From Salegentibacter sp036568425 (lineage in GTDB: Bacteria; Bacteroidota; Bacteroidia; Flavobacteriales; Flavobacteriaceae): a stretch of DNA of 64,000 nucleotides. The notes beneath the pieces were generated by a model, which saw only the letters and a program-made list of their open reading frames with translations, was not told where the DNA came from and made no database searches. The DNA is taken from positions 1 through 64,000 of the forward strand of contig NZ_DATCSO010000081.1 in the NCBI RefSeq assembly GCF_036568425.1, given 5' to 3'. Of this stretch, positions 60,762 to 64,000 are shown in pieces (the first letter of the stretch is position 1; the number at the start of each line of letters is the position of its first letter). Made by a program: the position numbers and the translations under genes.

Positions 60762-61544
60762 TTATTGATTTTTTAATTCATTTTTGGATTCTTCTTCTAT
60801 TGTTTCTGAAATATTTTTCTCCAGTGAATTCAGATACTCTGAAATACTCCAGGAAATTTTAAATCCGTTTGCAGTCAATTCGACACCACTCACCAATTCC
60901 GGTACGGTTTTATATTGAAATTTGGTTTCGGTTCCTAAAATATCCGTAACTGTCTTTTGAATTTTAGTTTTTTGTGTTGAAGAAAGTTCGAATGCACTGC
61001 GAACCCTAATTGGATCCGACTTAGATTTAAAAGCTTCCAAAAATTCTTTCTTTTCATCTTCTTTCAAATCCTTTAGACGGCTTATAAAGATATTTAGAGT
61101 TTGTGCCTCCATATCGAGGGAAGCCAGATCTGAAAGAGTTTTTCTGGTAATTGAAAAAACTTCCTGCTGTACCTTTCTCTCGATCTCCTGGCTAAGATTT
61201 TGTTGGTCTTCTTCTGAAGATTTTTTAAGTTGAGAACGAAATTTACCTGCTTCTTTTCTGGCTTCCTCTAGAAGTTCTTTACGTTTTTCTTCAGATTCCT
61301 CAATAGCCTTTTTCATCAATTTCTTCTTTTTATCTTCGAAATCTTCATTTTTCTGTTCGAATACCTTTTTCTCCTCCTGAGCTTCTTGTTTTTTTGATTC
61401 TGCCTCCTCAAGTTGAGATTTGATTTTCTTTTCGCGTTCTTTAATGGCATTAAGAATTGGTTTATATAGAAATCGTTTGAGCAACCCCACTAAAATGAGG
61501 AAGTTAATTATCTGAGCAATCACGGTAAACCAATCAATTTGCAT
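60762..61544 (-). CDS. atpF: N-type ATPase b subunit with delta/OSCP-like C-terminal domain
   Basis: A 260-residue stator subunit, much longer than normal b (about 160). A single transmembrane helix (residues 5-24, VIAQIINFLILVGLL) and a charged coiled coil (30-175) make the b part. Residues 178-244 (IRVRSAFELSSTQKTKI, DILGTETKFQ, PELVSGVELTANGFKISWSI) resemble the C-terminal half of the F-type delta/OSCP subunit (expected LIGGVVVRIGD position reads LVSGVELTANG). It probably replaces the missing atpH gene. Assignment of the delta part is by eye. Confidence 0.85.
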   Translation of the reverse strand: MQIDWFTVIAQIINFLILVGLLKRFLYKPILNAIKEREKKIKSQLEEAESKKQEAQEEKKVFEQKNEDFEDKKKKLMKKAIEESEEKRKELLEEARKEAGKFRSQLKKSSEEDQQNLSQEIERKVQQEVFSITRKTLSDLASLDMEAQTLNIFISRLKDLKEDEKKEFLEAFKSKSDPIRVRSAFELSSTQKTKIQKTVTDILGTETKFQYKTVPELVSGVELTANGFKISWSISEYLNSLEKNISETIEEESKNELKNQ

Positions 61545-61553
61545 AATGATATA

Positions 61554-61820
61554 TTATTGAATGAAATGATTCCAGAACGGATTAGCGAAAACAAGAATCA
61601 TTGAAAGCACAAAACAATATATGGCTGTAGATTCGATCATCGCTAATCCCACAAATAAAGTCCTGGTAATAGTGGCCGAAGAATCAGGCTGCTGGGCTAT
61701 GGAACTCAGTGCTTTTGATAAGGCTCTACCTTCGCCTATTGCAGGGAACATGGTCCCTACAGCTGTTGTAAATCCGGCAGTAATTATTGAGACTACTGCA
61801 ATTAGTGTTAAATCATCCAT
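61554..61820 (-). CDS. atpE: N-type ATPase c subunit (ring, two carboxylates)
   Basis: An 88-residue hairpin protein with two transmembrane helices. The second helix has MIESTAIY: Glu63 is the ion-binding carboxylate, with Ser64, Thr65 and Tyr68 in the positions of the Na+ ligands of Ilyobacter c (E65, S66, T67, Y70). In helix 1 AIGEGRA places Glu30 where Ilyobacter has Gln32, giving two carboxylates, a trait reported for N-type rings. Ion specificity (Na+ or H+) cannot be decided from this, since a proton-coupled N-ATPase is known in Burkholderia. Confidence 0.92.
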   Translation of the reverse strand: MDDLTLIAVVSIITAGFTTAVGTMFPAIGEGRALSKALSSIAQQPDSSATITRTLFVGLAMIESTAIYCFVLSMILVFANPFWNHFIQ

Positions 61821-61843
61821 TTTTATCTCTTTTTAGTTAATAG

Positions 61844-62515
61844 TTATATTGCTTTTATTTTTACCGCTCCAGCTATATAAACTGTTGCCAGAATACTAAA
61901 AATATAAGCCTGTATCATACCTGTTAACAGGCCAAGAACATTCATAATGACGGGAAAAATAAATGGTGCTATGCTTAAAAGTATAGCCACAATCATTCCT
62001 CCACTCATGATATTCCCAAACAACCTTATAGCAAGAGCCAGGGTTCGTGAAACCTCACTAATCAGGTTAAATGGCAACATGATAAACGTAGGCTTGAGAT
62101 AGCTTTTGAGGTAACCTCCAAAGCCTTTCTTCCCAATACCAAAATAAGGCACAGACAGAAAGACACTAATAGCCAATGCCGCAGTAGCCGAAAGGGAACT
62201 GGTTGGTGGTTGATACCAGGGAAAAATGACGAATAAATTGGCTAAGCCAATAAACAGGAATAAAGTTCCGATAAACCCGATATATTTTTCCGGTTTTTCA
62301 AGTCCTATTTCTTTTATTTGATTGCTTATCATTATCACGATTATCTCTAAGATCACCTGCCAGCGGGAAATATGAATTTCTACTTTGAGATTCCTGGTAA
62401 TTAATCTTGATGAAATAACCAGGATCAGCATTAATGCCCATGTGGTAACAATGGTTAGATTAATATTAATAAAACCATATTCCCAAAAGATAATTTCATC
62501 AGGACTTAGCTTCAT
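61844..62515 (-). CDS. atpB: N-type ATPase a subunit
   Basis: A 223-residue membrane stator subunit with about five to six helices. The essential Arg lies in RTLALAIRLFGNIMSGG (compare E. coli R210, LGMRLFGN). The C-terminal LLTGMIQAYIFSILATVYIAGA shows the Q (E. coli Q252 position) and the typical last helix. Its first 17 bases overlap the atpR end. Confidence 0.92.
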   Translation of the reverse strand: MKLSPDEIIFWEYGFININLTIVTTWALMLILVISSRLITRNLKVEIHISRWQVILEIIVIMISNQIKEIGLEKPEKYIGFIGTLFLFIGLANLFVIFPWYQPPTSSLSATAALAISVFLSVPYFGIGKKGFGGYLKSYLKPTFIMLPFNLISEVSRTLALAIRLFGNIMSGGMIVAILLSIAPFIFPVIMNVLGLLTGMIQAYIFSILATVYIAGAVKIKAI

Positions 62516-62819
62516 GACTTGACTGCTTTTTTAATTGTATTGTTTTTTCCTCATTAGATTTCGTATGGTGAATAATGATGCTACGGGCAATAATAAACCC
62601 TAGAACAGAAATAAGAAGATTTTTCCAACTTCCCTGGGACAGGTAATAAAACCCAACCAAAGTAATACTTACCCGAATAATAAAACTACCTATGAGCCAT
62701 AATGCAGGCCTTTTTGAGGTCACCACTTTTTTTACAGTGAACCAAAGCCCTCCAAAAAACAATATCCCCAGAACTACGCCCGCTGTAAGCACAAATACCA
62801 TGTATATAATTTCATTCAT
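62499..62819 (-). CDS. atpR: N-ATPase subunit AtpR
   Basis: A 106-residue membrane protein with three hydrophobic stretches. GILFFGGLWFTVKK and LIGSFIIRVSITLVGFYYL match the AtpR family found only in N-ATPase operons; the conserved membrane-embedded Arg is in FIIRVS and was proposed to interact with the c ring. It is 8 bp overlapped with atpQ and 17 bp with atpB. Confidence 0.88.
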   Translation of the reverse strand: MNEIIYMVFVLTAGVVLGILFFGGLWFTVKKVVTSKRPALWLIGSFIIRVSITLVGFYYLSQGSWKNLLISVLGFIIARSIIIHHTKSNEEKTIQLKKQSSHEAKS

Positions 62820-63168
62820 CTTTTTCCTCTTTTGTAAAATTCAACTCTTCCTCTTTATTGTTTGGATTCATCTCTCTGTCTTCATTGGCTACCCAAAACC
62901 ATGCTATCAAACACCCTATTATTAAGCCTATGACCAAAAAGGTCAATGTCCAGGAAAAGGATTGAGGATAATTATTATCCAGCCATATTCCCAAGACCGT
63001 TCCTAGCAGCGTAGGCACGGCTACAGACCAGCCTACCATCCCAAACATTCCCAGCCCAGCCCAAATGCTCTTTCTTTTTTCGCGCAATGCTTTAAGTTTG
63101 CGTCTTTCTTTTTTACCCACCTGTTGGCTAAATGCATTCCTTTTATTTTTCTTCTTTGCAGGTGCCAT
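62812..63168 (-). CDS. atpQ: N-ATPase subunit AtpQ (AtpI/AtpZ-like)
   Basis: A 118-residue protein with a basic N-terminus, two transmembrane helices (GMFGMVGWSVAVPTLLG; WTLTFLVIGLIIGCLIAWFWV, split as WTLTFLVIGL, IIGCLIAWFWV) joined by the family LGIWLDNNYP loop, and an acidic tail. The GxWLD motif is typical of AtpI/Q-type assembly factors. It lies 4 bp after atpC. Confidence 0.88.
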   Translation of the reverse strand: MAPAKKKNKRNAFSQQVGKKERRKLKALREKRKSIWAGLGMFGMVGWSVAVPTLLGTVLGIWLDNNYPQSFSWTLTFLVIGLIIGCLIAWFWVANEDREMNPNNKEEELNFTKEEKDE

Positions 63169-63172
63169 TATT

Positions 63173-63577
63173 TTATTCTTTACTTAGTTTTTCCAGGCTG
63201 TATATAAATCCGCTTTCCAATTTGGCCATTACAGAGCGGACTTTTTTTTCAGTTTCATCGAGATCCACAAATTCTTTTTCTACCGATTCCTGTAGCTTTC
63301 CAAGATCACCGCCTCCTATGGCATTACGAACAGAAATCAGTACTTCCAGTCCTGCCTTTACCAGAATACCTTCATCTATGGCCAGATACTGGACTCCCTC
63401 CGCTTCTGTTTCATAGATAAATACCCCCGGTATCAATGCGGCAACACAGTCCAGTCGTTGTGGTAAAAAACCAAAGGATCCTTCACCTGTTTCGGCAACA
63501 ACCCGCTTCACATTTCTTACTTTATCAAAAACCTTGAATGGAAGAAGGATTTTAACAGTCATTAATTCATTTTCCAT
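63173..63577 (-). CDS. atpC: N-type ATPase epsilon subunit
   Basis: A 134-residue regulatory rotor subunit. The beta-sandwich start TVKILLPFKVF, GEGSFGFLPQRLDCVAALIPG and the C-terminal helical part (LQESVEKEFVDLDETEKKVRSV, split as LQESVEKEFVD, LDETEKKVRSV) are visible. A TTG at 63595 would overlap the atpD stop, but the ATG at 63577 (or MTV at 63562) is preferred. The LPxRLDxVAALIPG form is N-type. Confidence 0.85.
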   Translation of the reverse strand: MENELMTVKILLPFKVFDKVRNVKRVVAETGEGSFGFLPQRLDCVAALIPGVFIYETEAEGVQYLAIDEGILVKAGLEVLISVRNAIGGGDLGKLQESVEKEFVDLDETEKKVRSVMAKLESGFIYSLEKLSKE

Positions 63578-63591
63578 TTCAAATATTATTT

Positions 63592-64000
63592 TCAATTCAC
63601 CGAACTTTTCCCCTTTTCTTTTTTTTCTTTCTCCTGAGCATCCTCGATAGTCCCGATCATGTAAAAAGTACTTTCCGGTAGATCTTTGAACTCATCTGAA
63701 AGTATACGTTCACAGCCATTCAGGGCGTCTTCCAGGCTAACGTATTTTCCGCTAATCCCACTAAATTGTTCGGTAGTAAAAAATGGTTGCGTAAGAAATC
63801 GTTCTAAACGTCTTGCCCTATTTACCAGATTTCTATCATCGGTAGATAATTGTTCCAGACCCAGCATAGCAATAATATCCTTAAGGTCTTCATATTGCGC
63901 AAGGGTTTGCTTAATTTCCTGTGCAAGATTATAATGCCTTTGACCAATTATTCCGGGAGTAGCCATTTTTGAATTGGACTGTAACAGGTCTATAGCTGGA
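63592..64000 (-). CDS. atpD: N-type ATPase beta subunit, C-terminal part (5' end outside the window)
   Basis: The last 136 codons of the catalytic subunit. PAIDLLQSNSK, GIIGQRHYNLAQEI, LKDIIAMLGLEQLSTDDRN, VNRARRLERFLTQPFFTTEQF and GCERILSDEFKDLPE are strongly conserved C-terminal elements of beta. The nucleotide-binding portion is beyond the right edge. Being the first gene of the N-ATPase order, it shows the operon promoter is also outside the window. Confidence 0.92.
   Translation of the reverse strand, partial: PAIDLLQSNSKMATPGIIGQRHYNLAQEIKQTLAQYEDLKDIIAMLGLEQLSTDDRNLVNRARRLERFLTQPFFTTEQFSGISGKYVSLEDALNGCERILSDEFKDLPESTFYMIGTIEDAQEKEKKEKGKSSVN

Noticed and set aside
1..64000. CRISPR, tRNA, rRNA or riboswitch
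   Set aside because: No spaced direct repeats of CRISPR type, no cloverleaf or TTCGA-loop pattern, and no known riboswitch core was recognised by eye.

Overview
The window looks like chromosomal DNA of a marine or halotolerant flavobacterium (Bacteroidota, Flavobacteriaceae; the Gramella/Salegentibacter/Zunongwangia group is my best guess from general protein character, not a database result). Supporting signs are the moderately AT-rich DNA, promoter -7 boxes of the Bacteroidota form TAnnTTTG, a protein with a type B C-terminal signal of the type IX secretion system, short lipobox signal peptides, and Bacteroidota-restricted families (DUF5606, DUF6503). Several apparent long N-termini begin at TTG codons or overlap a neighbour, and I trimmed these to more plausible starts. 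No tRNA, rRNA, CRISPR array, insertion sequence or prophage was seen.

Layout. 1-13,900: mostly housekeeping. It holds the 5' end of a transaldolase, the SRP RNA with its own promoter, glutaminyl cyclase and thioesterase, glyA, fumarylacetoacetase, a bacilliredoxin-like protein, clpB, several lipoproteins, smpB, def and ruvX. 13,950-21,500: dapD, then a small envelope-polysaccharide/LPS set on both strands (GT9, a CTP-type nucleotidyltransferase, a CDP-glycerol transferase-like protein, an LPS-kinase-like protein, GT2, GT4), tsaC, and a broken GxxExxY gene. 21,700-35,150: CCA-adding enzyme, heme A synthase, a nucleoid-associated protein, an ABC-2 exporter, a large secreted surface protein, uvrB and a surface protein with YGI repeats.

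35,160-40,950: a compact 2-oxoacid module. A fused ADP-forming acyl-CoA synthetase, a PLP aminotransferase and both subunits of indolepyruvate oxidoreductase together could turn aromatic amino acids into aryl-acetates with ATP formation, as in peptide-fermenting archaea. 41,000-49,400: small heat shock protein, DUF2254 membrane protein, EttA, DinB, an unusually small membrane protein, an acyl-CoA carboxylase beta subunit and an M1 peptidase.

49,600-64,000: an energy and stress block. A beta-phosphoglucomutase/trehalose-phosphatase fusion, a GH65 phosphorylase, a P2-type cation ATPase and PfkB run rightwards. A VIT-family transporter and a nearly complete N-type ATPase operon run leftwards. 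Reading leftwards, the ATPase genes are beta (cut by the window edge), epsilon, Q, R, a, c, b, alpha, gamma, which is the diagnostic N-ATPase order. There is no separate delta gene, but the b subunit carries a delta/OSCP-like C-terminal domain, and the c subunit has two membrane carboxylates with a Na+-type ligand pattern. This operon and the 2-oxoacid module are the most interesting parts of the window. Two similar ATGAY-N4-GTCAT palindromes lie upstream of iorA and of the VIT gene, and a shared GAC-N5-GTC element lies upstream of clpB and hsp20. All assignments come from reading the sequence; no searches were run.
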